DNA from: Gammaproteobacteria bacterium
GTDB lineage: Bacteria; Pseudomonadota; Gammaproteobacteria; JACCYU01
Reading direction: 5' to 3'
NCBI GenBank assembly: GCA_013695765.1
Contig: JACCZW010000076.1
Span: 1-46,627, forward strand
Length of the DNA stretch: 46,627 nt
A program made the translations under genes and the position numbers. Under the pieces are notes generated by a model. The model made no database searches. It saw only the letters and a list, made by a program, of their open reading frames with translations, and was not told where the DNA came from. Position 1 is the first letter of the stretch; the number at the start of each line of letters is the position of its first letter. Shown here piece after piece: positions 28,221-36,415 of this stretch.

Positions 28221-28249
28221 AGCCCCGCCTTTGGTGGGGCTTTTTTTTT
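28221..28249 (+). terminator. Rho-independent terminator of groESL
   Basis: AGCCCCGCC (28221-28229) pairs with GGTGGGGCT (28233-28241) around a TTT loop, with one G-T pair, and is followed by a run of T to 28249. It lies 30 bases after the groEL stop. Confidence 0.93.
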
Positions 28250-28749
28250 GGCCGGTTGATTCTGCTTGGGGTTGTCCTGCTCATCGTGTACAGTCCAAAA
28301 AAACCCCGCGGAGCAGTACCATTCTATGCGTTTGATGTTGTGGTGATTCGCATTAAAGACGTAAAGCGTGTAGCGGAGAAAATCGCCAACTGCCCGCTGG
28401 CGGGAGCAGGGGTATCCGTTTCCGTTGTCAATCGATAGGCGCGCCAGGGCCGCGGGAATCGCATGCGCGGTTATGTGCGCTGGCATGCGCGCGGCGATGA
28501 CGACGATGCGCATGCTGGCCGCCGCGCTGGTGCTGGTCACAATTGCCTGCCTGCGCGCCATGGTCTCGGCGATCAACGAGGTGGGTCAGGCGATGGGTAA
28601 CGAGATTATCGCGGAGTATGCCGTATGCCGAAAGCAACGCCATATTGAGCGAACTCAGGCGTCTGGCGGTGGATTATGCGCAAGGTTACACGATATCCGT
28701 ACCGCAACCGCTGGAGATGTTTAAGCAACGGTTCGCGCGAGGCGCCTGA
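28250..28749 (+). pseudogene. Decayed GGDEF/EAL-domain gene (cyclic-di-GMP turnover)
   Basis: The right part encodes the end of an EAL phosphodiesterase domain. One frame reads LRAMVSAINEVGQAMGNEII then AEY. After a 7-base tandem duplication (TATGCCG at 28617-28623 and again 28624-28630) another frame reads AESNAILSELRRLAVDYAQG and YTISVPQPLEMFKQRFARGA. Removing one copy joins them into 'IIAEYAESNAILSELRRL', as in intact EAL proteins (AE.VE...L..L...G.DYAQG). Further left, VVIRIKDVKRVAEKIAN and GVSVSVV (about 28338-28430) look like the end of a GGDEF domain. The bulk of EAL, including the catalytic residues, is missing. The gene cannot work. Confidence 0.6.
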
Positions 28750-28800
28750 CGCGGCGCGAATACGCAATCCACGCTCGCCGGTCGCCCGTTTGACTCGATC

Positions 28801-29391
28801 ATGCGTGTGAATCCTGGCATCGGTTTGGTGGATTTAGCGCGATACGTGGCCTCGCCGAATGCCGATGATCGCCCACCGGGCACAATCGCGGAGTTGATCG
28901 TGGTGCATGGCATCAGCCTGCCGCCCGGCCAATTTGGCGGTCCGTGGATCGACGCGCTGTTTACCAACCGGCTGGCGCCCGATGCGCATCCGTACTTCGC
29001 CGGGATATGTCACTTGAGGGTGTCCGCGCATGCGTTGATCCGCCGCGACGGCGAGGTCATACAATATGTGCCTTTCCATCGCCGCGCCTGGCATGCCGGG
29101 GAATCCAATCATTGCGGACGCGGGCGCTGCAACGATTTTTCCATCGGCGTTGAAATGGAAGGCACGGACGATCTGGAGTACGAAGCCTTGCAATACACGC
29201 GGCTCGCGACGCTTGTCCATGCGCTGGTCGAGGCCTATCCGGCGTTATCGACGGACCGTGTGGTGGGGCACGCGGACATCGCGCCGGGCCGCAAGACAGA
29301 TCCGGGCGCGGTGTTCGACTGGCCGCGTTTGCGCCGCCTGCTCGGCGAACATCGGGCGCGTTTTCCGTCGGGTGATTCAACCGATGGCTGA
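28801..29391 (+). CDS. ampD: 1,6-anhydro-N-acetylmuramyl-L-alanine amidase AmpD
   Basis: The product is 196 aa. AmpD is a cytoplasmic zinc amidase that cuts the peptide from anhydro-muropeptides during cell-wall recycling, and so controls AmpR-type beta-lactamase induction. Zinc ligands line up with the family: His36 in LIVVHGISLPPGQFGG, His157 in VVGHADIAPGRKTDPG and Asp167 in the same segment. SIGVEMEG holds the catalytic Glu region. The ATG at 28801 starts the family-typical N-terminus. Mpl at 17126 re-uses the peptide that AmpD releases, so two recycling steps are encoded in this window. Confidence 0.94.
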   Translation: MRVNPGIGLVDLARYVASPNADDRPPGTIAELIVVHGISLPPGQFGGPWIDALFTNRLAPDAHPYFAGICHLRVSAHALIRRDGEVIQYVPFHRRAWHAGESNHCGRGRCNDFSIGVEMEGTDDLEYEALQYTRLATLVHALVEAYPALSTDRVVGHADIAPGRKTDPGAVFDWPRLRRLLGEHRARFPSGDSTDG

Positions 29392-29463
29392 GCAGAGCCA
29401 CCGCACCGACTGGAGTGTGTTCATGTCAAACACCTGTAACTCTGCGCGCGGGGCTGGCTTCCC

Positions 29464-30225
29464 ATGAGTCCGTTCGCGCGCACGGCCATCATGGCCGCCA
29501 GGGCCGCGCAGGCCGTGATCGAACGCTACTATCGCGGCAACTTCGAAGTTAAGTTAAAGGCGGATCAGAGCCCGGTGACGGTCGCCGATGTCGAGGCCGA
29601 GGAAATCATCAAAGGCCTGATTACGGAAGCTTTTCCCGAGCACGGTTTTTACGGTGAAGAAACCGGTCGCACGCGTCCCGATGCGGAGTACGTGTGGCTG
29701 ATCGACCCCATCGATGGCACCAAGAGTTTTGTGCGCGGGGTTCCGTTTTTCTCCACCCAGATTGCCCTGATGCACCAGGATCGCCTGCTGCTGGGCGTCT
29801 CCAACGCGCCCGTCGCGGGTGAACTGGTGTGGGCCGAGCGTGGCGCCGGCGCTTATCTGAACGATCAGCCGATCCGGGTCAGCGACATCAGCGATATAGC
29901 CCGTTCCACCTTAAGTTTCGGCAACATCAAAACGCTGGCCGCCGCGCCGCAATGGACGCAACTTGCCGAACTCATTGCGCGGGTCAACCGCACACGGGGC
30001 TATGGGGACTATCTTCATTACCACATGCTGGCAGTGGGGCAACTCGATATCGTGATCGAATCGGACGTGAATATTCTGGATATCGCCGCCTTGTCGATTA
30101 TCGTCGAGGAAGCGGGCGGACGTTTTACCGATCTCACCGGCAAGCCGCCCGGACTTGCCACAACCACCGTACTGGCCGCCAGCACACCCGCGCTGCATGA
30201 GCAGGTCAGGGTGATGCTGAAGTGA
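29464..30225 (+). CDS. Inositol monophosphatase family protein, probable histidinol-phosphatase (HisN type)
   Basis: The product is 253 aa, a Mg2+-dependent phosphatase of the IMPase superfamily. Metal ligands are GEE (64-66) in HGFYGEETGRT and WLIDPIDGTKSFVRG, where Asp81, Asp84 and neighbours bind Mg2+; a third Asp lies in ESDVNILDIAA. The sequence KSFVRGVPFFSTQIAL is characteristic of the HisN subgroup, which dephosphorylates histidinol phosphate, rather than SuhB or CysQ. No his operon is nearby, so the substrate remains inference. The start ATG 29464 follows a poor ribosome binding site. Confidence 0.82.
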   Translation: MSPFARTAIMAARAAQAVIERYYRGNFEVKLKADQSPVTVADVEAEEIIKGLITEAFPEHGFYGEETGRTRPDAEYVWLIDPIDGTKSFVRGVPFFSTQIALMHQDRLLLGVSNAPVAGELVWAERGAGAYLNDQPIRVSDISDIARSTLSFGNIKTLAAAPQWTQLAELIARVNRTRGYGDYLHYHMLAVGQLDIVIESDVNILDIAALSIIVEEAGGRFTDLTGKPPGLATTTVLAASTPALHEQVRVMLK

Positions 30226-30244
30226 AGCGACTTGATCTCGCCGC

Positions 30245-30958
30245 TCAGCCGGGACTCAACATGCGCCACTTGCCGTTGACAAGGCCCTCGATCGGGCGAA
30301 AGCGCGTCTTGTAGCTCATCTTGCGGTTGCCGGCGATCCAGTAACCAAGGTAGACGTACGACAGCCCGCGGCGGCGCGCCTCCTCGATCTGCCATAGAAT
30401 CGCGTGTGTGCCCAGACCCCGTTGCGTCTGCACCGGATCGAAGAACGTGTATACGGCGGACAAGCCCTCCTGCAGCCGGTCGCAGACCGCCACGCCCACC
30501 AGCGCGCCGTCAAGACGAAACTCCACGAACAGCGTTTCCGCCCAGGCGCAGCTCAAGAAACCGAAATAGGACTGTGGCGTAGGGTTATCCATTTCGCCGC
30601 CGGTATGCCGCATGCGCTGATAGTGGCGATAGAGCGCGAAATGTTCGGACCGGTAAGCCTGCGGCAGTATGTTCACCCGCAAGTCTTCATTGTGGCGGCG
30701 GTTGCGGCGCTGGCTGCGACTGGGTGCAAAGTGCGCGACCGGAATGCGTGTGGGGACGCACGCGCCGCAACCGGGGCATTGCGGTCGATAAAGGTGCGAG
30801 CCGCTGCGCCGGAAGCCCTTGTCCACCAGCCGCCCGTAAAGCATTGAGTTCAGCCGGGCGCGCGGATCGGCAAACACATTCACGGCTTCGCGCGCCGGCA
30901 GATAGGCGCAGGGTTCCGGCGGTGTCACGTAAAAAAGCAGCGGCAGAGATTGCGACAT
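30245..30958 (-). CDS. bpt: Aspartate/glutamate leucyltransferase (Bpt; arginyltransferase family)
   Basis: The product is 237 aa. It transfers leucine from Leu-tRNA to proteins with N-terminal Asp or Glu, marking them for ClpS/ClpAP degradation. The N-terminal Cys-containing segment EPCAYLPAREAV and the CPGCGACVPTRIPV motif define the ATE family. The C-terminal GNAT-like domain has VYTFFDPVQTQRGLGTHAI and YVYLGYWIAGNRKMSYK. It converges with the upstream phosphatase gene (19 bases between stops) and diverges from metH. It is cytoplasmic. Confidence 0.93.
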   Translation of the reverse strand: MSQSLPLLFYVTPPEPCAYLPAREAVNVFADPRARLNSMLYGRLVDKGFRRSGSHLYRPQCPGCGACVPTRIPVAHFAPSRSQRRNRRHNEDLRVNILPQAYRSEHFALYRHYQRMRHTGGEMDNPTPQSYFGFLSCAWAETLFVEFRLDGALVGVAVCDRLQEGLSAVYTFFDPVQTQRGLGTHAILWQIEEARRRGLSYVYLGYWIAGNRKMSYKTRFRPIEGLVNGKWRMLSPG

Positions 30959-31130
30959 CGACGCTTAAATGCTCAGTTCATGATTCATAACCGCGACGCC
31001 GGGGGGCGCGCCGGTGTGATAACATAACCCATTTTCAGACACCCTCACGCGTACGGGCGGCCCCCCCCAGGCTGATTGCCGGCCCGCGTTCACCGCCCGG
31101 TCGCGGGGTTCAAGTTTACAGGATTCAATC

Positions 31131-34100
31131 ATGTCGGACACGGATAAGCACACGTTGCTGCGCGAGCTTTTGGGCAAGCGAATTCTAATTCTGGACAGCG
31201 CCATGGGCACCATGATCCAGAGTTGCAAACTGGATGAGGATGACTATCGCGGCGAACGGTTCGCGGACTGGAAATCGGATCTCAAGGGGAACAACGATCT
31301 CCTGTCGCTGACGCAGCCCGACATCATCCGTGAAATTCACGCGAAGAACTTCGAGGCGGGCGCGGACCTGATCGAGACCAACACGTTTAACTCAACCCGC
31401 GTGGCAATGGCCGATTATCACATGGAGGATCTGTCGCGCGAGATCAACGTGGCTGCCGCCGAGATTGCGCGTTCGGTGGCCGATGAATACGGCAAGAAAG
31501 ACCCCGACAAGCCGCGCTTCGTCGCTGGAGTGCTGGGCCCGACCAACCGCACCGCGTCGATCTCGCCTGATGTCAACGATCCGGGTTATCGCAACGTCAG
31601 CTTCGATCAACTCGTGGAAGCGTATTACGAATCGACCTCCGGTCTGGTGGAGGGCGGCGCCGATATCATCCTCATCGAAACCATATTCGACACACTGAAC
31701 GCCAAGGCCGCGATCTTCGCGGTGCTGAAGTATTTCGACGACAACGATACGAAACTGCCGGTGATGCTCTCCGGCACCATCACCGACGCCTCGGGTCGCA
31801 CCTTGACCGGTCAGGTCACCGAGGCTTTCTGGAACTCCGTGCGGCATGCCGAACCGATCTCGATCGGGCTCAACTGCGCGCTGGGGGCCAAGGAATTACG
31901 TCAGTATATCGAGGAGTTGTCAGGCATCGCCGACTGCCACGTGTCCGCGCACCCCAACGCCGGTTTGCCCAACGAGATGGGCGAATACGAAGAAACGCCG
32001 GAGGACATGGCCGAACATTTGAGCGAGTGGGCGGAAAGCGGCTTTATCAACATAGTCGGTGGCTGCTGCGGGACCACGCCGGAGCACATCGAGGCCATCG
32101 CGGCGGCGGTGGAAAAGTATCCACCGCGCAAGCTTCCCCACATCGAACCTAAATGCCGACTGGCGGGGCTGGAGCCTTGCAACATCGGCAAAGACTCGCT
32201 GTTCGTCAACGTCGGTGAGCGCACCAACGTCACCGGCTCTAAACGCTTTCTTAAATTGATCAAGACCGAAGAGTACGAGACCGCGCTGGAGGTGGCTCTG
32301 CAACAGGTGGAAGACGGCGCGCAGGTCATCGACGTGAACATGGACGAGGGTCTGCTCGAATCCGATGAAGTGATGGTCAAATTCCTGAACCTGGTCGCCG
32401 CCGAGCCGGACATCTCGCGCGTGCCGGTGATGATCGATTCGTCCAAGTGGGAAGTCATCGAAGCCGGCCTCAAGTGCATCCAGGGCAAGGGCGTGGTGAA
32501 CTCGATTTCGATGAAAGAAGGCGAGGACAAGTTCATCGAACAGGCGCGGCTGGTGCGCCGCTATGGCGCCGCGGTGATCGTGATGGCCTTCGACGAGAAA
32601 GGCCAGGCGGATACGGTGGAACGCAAGGTGACGATCTGCGCCCGCGCGTACAAGCTCCTGACCGAGAAGGTCGGTTTTCCCGCCGAGGATATAATTTTCG
32701 ATCCCAACATCTTCGCCATCGCCACCGGCATCGAGGAACACAATCCTTACGGCGTGGCTTTCATCGAGGCCACACGCAAGATAAAAGAGACATTACCGCA
32801 CTCGATGATCTCGGGCGGCGTGTCCAACGTGTCGTTCTCGTTTCGCGGCAACAATCCGGTGCGCGAAGCGATCCACGCCGTGTTTCTTTACCACGCCATC
32901 AAAGCCGGCATGACCATGGGCATCGTCAACGCCGGGCAACTCGCGATCTACGAAGATATCCCGAAGGAATTGCGCGGCATCTGCGAGGACGTGGTGCTCA
33001 ATCGCAACGACGAAGCAACTGAAAAGCTGCTTGACATCGCGGAGAAATACAAGGAAGGCGGCGGCGAAAAACAAAAGGCCAACCTCGAATGGCGCGAATG
33101 GCCCGTGAACAAGCGCTTGGAGCACGCGCTGGTCAAGGGCATTGCGGATTATGTCGAGGGCGATACGGAAGAAGCGCGCAAGCAGGCGGAAAGACCGCTG
33201 CATGTAATCGAAGGCCCGCTGATGGACGGGATGAACGTGGTGGGCGATCTGTTCGGTGCCGGCAAGATGTTTCTGCCGCAGGTTGTGAAAAGCGCGCGCG
33301 TGATGAAAAAGGCCGTCGCCTATCTGCTGCCTTACATGGACGCGGAGAAGGACGCGAAAACTCAGCCCAAGGGCAAGATCGTGATGGCGACCGTCAAGGG
33401 CGACGTGCATGACATCGGCAAGCACATCGTCGGCGTGGTGTTGCAGTGTAACGGCTACGAGGTTATCGATCTCGGCGTGATGACCCCCTGCGACAAGATC
33501 CTGGAGACCGCCAAGAAAGAACAATGCAACATCGTCGGTCTATCGGGGCTGATCACGCCCTCGCTGGACGAGATGGTCCATGTAGCCAAAGAGATGAAGC
33601 GTCTCAAGCTGGAATTGCCGCTGCTGATCGGCGGGGCGACCACTTCGAGACTCCACACGGCGGTCAAGATCGAGCCGAATTACGAGCATTCAGTGGTGCA
33701 CGTGGGGGATGCCTCGCGCGCCGTAGGCGTGGTCAGCAAGCTCATCAGCACGGCCAACAAGGACAAGTACGCGACCGGCATTCGCGAGGAATACGCCAAG
33801 ATTCGCGAGCAGCGCGCGGGCCAGAAATCAAACCGAAAATTTCTTGAATTGGACAAGGCGCGCGCCAACAAGCTGCAAACCGACTGGTCGGAACGCAAGC
33901 CGGTTGAGCCTGAATTTTTAGGCGTCAAAACCTTCGATGACTATCCGCTCGATGAACTAGTGGAGTGCATCGACTGGACGCCGTTTTTCACGGCCTGGGA
34001 GATGGCCGGCCGTTATCCAAAGATTCTCGACGACGAGGTAGTAGGCAAGGAGGCGCGCAAGCTGTTCGACGATGCGCAAGACATGCTGAAAAAACTCGTC

Positions 34101-34823
34101 GATGACAAATGGCTGACCGCGAAAGCCGTGATCGGCTTCTTTCCGGCGAATACCGTCAACGACGACGACATCGAGCTCTACACCGACGACGAACGCGAAA
34201 CGAAGCTCGCGACCTTGCATCATCTGCGTCAGCAGATGGAGAAGAGCAGTGGCAAACCCAGTTCGTGTCTGGCGGACTTCATCGCGCCGAAGGACTCGGG
34301 TGTCAAGGATTATATGGGCGCGTTTGCGGTCACCGCCGGTTACGGTATCGAGGAACACACCGAACGCTTCGAAAAGGACCATGACGATTACTCGTCCATT
34401 CTGCTTAAGGCGCTGGCCGATCGTCTGGCCGAGGCGCTGGCCGAACGCATGCACGAGCGCGTGCGCAAGGAATTGTGGGGTTACGCGGCCGATGAGCATT
34501 TGGGCAACGATGAATTGATCAAGGAGAAGTATCAGGGCATACGGCCTGCGCCCGGCTATCCCGCGTGTCCGGAGCACACCGAGAAAGGAACTTTGTGGGA
34601 GTTGCTCAAACCCGAGCAAAACATTGGTCTTACGCTCACCGAGAGCTACGCGATGACCCCGACCGCCGCCGTCTCCGGCTGGTACTTTTCGCATCCAGAG
34701 GCGCGTTATTTCGGCACCGGCAAAATCCAGAAAGATCAGGCGCAAGACTACGCTAAACGCAAGTGCATGAAGCTGAACGACGCCGAACGCTGGCTGGCGC
34801 CGGTGCTCGCCTACGATACTTGA
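31131..34823 (+). CDS. metH: Cobalamin-dependent methionine synthase
   Basis: The product is 1230 aa, full length for MetH. It moves the methyl group of methyl-tetrahydrofolate through cobalamin to homocysteine. Domain order is homocysteine-binding with zinc ligands Cys249 ([10 protein letters not shown]) and Cys312/313 ([11 protein letters not shown]); pterin-binding (about 355-640, [16 protein letters not shown]); the cap; cobalamin-binding with the axial His760 in [13 protein letters not shown]; and the C-terminal SAM-dependent reactivation domain (about 900-1230, ending with [18 protein letters not shown]). These positions are those of the E. coli enzyme plus one or two residues. CAGGA before the ATG serves as the ribosome binding site. 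I recognise no cobalamin or SAM riboswitch in the 172-base gap to bpt. Confidence 0.97.
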   Translation: MSDTDKHTLLRELLGKRILILDSAMGTMIQSCKLDEDDYRGERFADWKSDLKGNNDLLSLTQPDIIREIHAKNFEAGADLIETNTFNSTRVAMADYHMEDLSREINVAAAEIARSVADEYGKKDPDKPRFVAGVLGPTNRTASISPDVNDPGYRNVSFDQLVEAYYESTSGLVEGGADIILIETIFDTLNAKAAIFAVLKYFDDNDTKLPVMLSGTITDASGRTLTGQVTEAFWNSVRHAEPISIGLNCALGAKELRQYIEELSGIADCHVSAHPNAGLPNEMGEYEETPEDMAEHLSEWAESGFINIVGGCCGTTPEHIEAIAAAVEKYPPRKLPHIEPKCRLAGLEPCNIGKDSLFVNVGERTNVTGSKRFLKLIKTEEYETALEVALQQVEDGAQVIDVNMDEGLLESDEVMVKFLNLVAAEPDISRVPVMIDSSKWEVIEAGLKCIQGKGVVNSISMKEGEDKFIEQARLVRRYGAAVIVMAFDEKGQADTVERKVTICARAYKLLTEKVGFPAEDIIFDPNIFAIATGIEEHNPYGVAFIEATRKIKETLPHSMISGGVSNVSFSFRGNNPVREAIHAVFLYHAIKAGMTMGIVNAGQLAIYEDIPKELRGICEDVVLNRNDEATEKLLDIAEKYKEGGGEKQKANLEWREWPVNKRLEHALVKGIADYVEGDTEEARKQAERPLHVIEGPLMDGMNVVGDLFGAGKMFLPQVVKSARVMKKAVAYLLPYMDAEKDAKTQPKGKIVMATVKGDVHDIGKHIVGVVLQCNGYEVIDLGVMTPCDKILETAKKEQCNIVGLSGLITPSLDEMVHVAKEMKRLKLELPLLIGGATTSRLHTAVKIEPNYEHSVVHVGDASRAVGVVSKLISTANKDKYATGIREEYAKIREQRAGQKSNRKFLELDKARANKLQTDWSERKPVEPEFLGVKTFDDYPLDELVECIDWTPFFTAWEMAGRYPKILDDEVVGKEARKLFDDAQDMLKKLVDDKWLTAKAVIGFFPANTVNDDDIELYTDDERETKLATLHHLRQQMEKSSGKPSSCLADFIAPKDSGVKDYMGAFAVTAGYGIEEHTERFEKDHDDYSSILLKALADRLAEALAERMHERVRKELWGYAADEHLGNDELIKEKYQGIRPAPGYPACPEHTEKGTLWELLKPEQNIGLTLTESYAMTPTAAVSGWYFSHPEARYFGTGKIQKDQAQDYAKRKCMKLNDAERWLAPVLAYDT

Positions 34824-34843
34824 GGTGGATAAAGCGTCCCTGA

Positions 34844-35362
34844 TTAAAGGTTAGGGGGGTTCCCCAGGTGGATATCGACGGGCTTTTTTCCATCCTCGTC
34901 GATCTCCGCGAGCGCACGGAACAGGCGTTCGTTTGCTTCTCTAAGCCGACGGCTGAGTTCCCTGGCGAGATTCATCTGAATCAAGGTGAACTGCGCCATA
35001 TCCTCGTTATAGACCTCGAAAAGCGTGGCCGCTGTCAGTTCGATCGCGAGACAGTCTTCCTCCGCCTGCGCGGAGGCACTGCGTGGAAAGAGATCGATCA
35101 GCGCCATCTCGCCAAAGCAGTCGCCTTTACCCAAACAGCCCAGGGTAACGCTGCGATGCTTCCAGGTCTTGAAGATGGCGACTTTACCTTCCTTCAACAC
35201 GAACATAGAGCGCGCCTGGTCGTCCTCTCGAAAAAAGAAACCGCCCGCGGGGATAGGAATAACGGGCGCCAGCCGCAGTAGTAAGTTCAATATATCTTCG
35301 CGTACGCCGCCGAATACCGGCATGTCCTGCAACAATTTAAGCTTGCGCATGCCGGCCGACAC
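34844..35362 (-). CDS. Stand-alone cyclic-nucleotide-binding domain protein
   Basis: The product is 172 aa and is a single Crp-type cNMP-binding domain followed by a charged helix. No DNA-binding helix-turn-helix is present. The phosphate-binding cassette is GKGDCFGEMALIDLFPRSAS (about 79-98), with the Glu and Arg that contact cyclic nucleotide both in place. The tail NLARELSRRLREANERLFRA could form a coiled coil. It may be a cAMP or cGMP sensor that signals through a protein partner. It lies downstream of the Crp/Fnr gene on the same strand (45 bases between) and converges with metH. Together with the divergent cyclase at 36416 it suggests a local cyclic-nucleotide circuit. Confidence 0.82.
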   Translation of the reverse strand: MSAGMRKLKLLQDMPVFGGVREDILNLLLRLAPVIPIPAGGFFFREDDQARSMFVLKEGKVAIFKTWKHRSVTLGCLGKGDCFGEMALIDLFPRSASAQAEEDCLAIELTAATLFEVYNEDMAQFTLIQMNLARELSRRLREANERLFRALAEIDEDGKKPVDIHLGNPPNL

Positions 35363-35407
35363 TCACGTCACGGTAACCGCGGTTGCCACGCCTTCACCTG
35401 CGCCCGC

Positions 35408-36052
35408 TTACCAGGCACGCGGCAGTGGCCGGGCGATGGTAAATTTGCGGTCCTTGATTTCGACGTATCCGCCGGTCGTCAGGTCTTTCATGATGTGGCT
35501 TACCATCTCGCGCGATGCGCCTACCATGCTGGCAATATCCTGATGCGTAAACCGCTCGGCGATTGTCAGCCGACCCTCCCTCTCCTCAGCCAGATTCATC
35601 AAGGTGCGCGCTACGCGGCCATAGACATCGTTTAATGCGAGGTTCTTGACCAACTCGGTGAGGACGCGCACGCGCTGCGCTAGATCGCGAATGAGTCTGA
35701 AAGCCACCGCCGGATTCTGCTGAATGCACGCGCTGAAGGCCGCGCGTGAAACACACGCGAGCCGGACGGGTTCCAGGGTCATGACGGATGCGGATCGCTG
35801 GCCGGCGTCGAGCAGCGCCAGTTCGCCGAAATACTCGCCGGGTCCCTGTACGTTCAGGATGATTTCCTTGCCCGCGGCTTCGCTGGCATAGATTTTTACC
35901 CGCCCCTCCATGATCACGTAAAGACTGTCTGTTTCGCTGCCCTCGGTCACTATCACGGCGCGTCGGGGATAGGTGCGGTTCACACCACATCGGGCGATGA
36001 ACTGAATATCCTCGGGCGAGGGTCCTGCGGGTGTCAAAACGTCGGCATTCAT
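35408..36052 (-). CDS. Crp/Fnr family transcription regulator
   Basis: The product is 214 aa from ATG 36050-36052; the longer upstream frame has no homology. The N-terminal cNMP-binding domain has the cassette GPGEYFGELALLDAGQRSAS with the cyclic-nucleotide Glu and Arg. The dimer helix is RLIRDLAQRVRVLTELV, and the C-terminal winged helix shows FTHQDIASMVGASREMVSHI then MKDLTTGGYVEI, in which the recognition helix carries 'SREMVSH'. No FNR-type N-terminal cysteine cluster is seen, so it is more like Crp. It probably controls the neighbouring divergent cyclase, but no symmetric TGTGA-N6-TCACA site is obvious between them. Confidence 0.88.
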   Translation of the reverse strand: MNADVLTPAGPSPEDIQFIARCGVNRTYPRRAVIVTEGSETDSLYVIMEGRVKIYASEAAGKEIILNVQGPGEYFGELALLDAGQRSASVMTLEPVRLACVSRAAFSACIQQNPAVAFRLIRDLAQRVRVLTELVKNLALNDVYGRVARTLMNLAEEREGRLTIAERFTHQDIASMVGASREMVSHIMKDLTTGGYVEIKDRKFTIARPLPRAW

Positions 36053-36415
36053 GCGGAAGCCTCGGGCCTGGGCAGGGCATAGATCGGGTCGAAATGCGTT
36101 GCGATTGTCGGCGCATATGTCTATCGGTGCAAGGCGGTTAGCGGAGCGGGAGCGTCTCGCTCGCTTTTGTGCGCCCTCGTCTTCGAAGAAAGCGCGCGAG
36201 TGCGACGCGCCCAACAATGCCGCGCACGAAAAGGTTTTTCAACAGCCCCTCAATATGCTTTCCAGGCGCGCAGGAACTTCGGCACGCCGCAGTGGTGTTC
36301 TGTCGCCGATTCTGTTATCCGTATCACCGTCTCCGAATCGAGGGAGCGATCAGGCGGCAGTACCGGCTGAGTCTCGGCGACTCCGATCCCAATGTTGTGC
36401 CAAATATAACCGGCC
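36053..36415. other. Divergent intergenic region between Crp/Fnr and cyclase genes
   Basis: This stretch of about 360 bases holds no supported gene. It must contain the promoters of both neighbours. I looked for Crp (TGTGA-N6-TCACA) and FNR (TTGAT-N4-ATCAA) sites and found none that is convincing. Overlapping short frames on both strands show no known domain. Confidence 0.4.

Noticed and set aside
30959-31130. Cobalamin or SAM riboswitch upstream of metH
   Set aside because: No B12-box or S-box-like conserved core could be recognised in this 172-base leader; covariance search would be needed.
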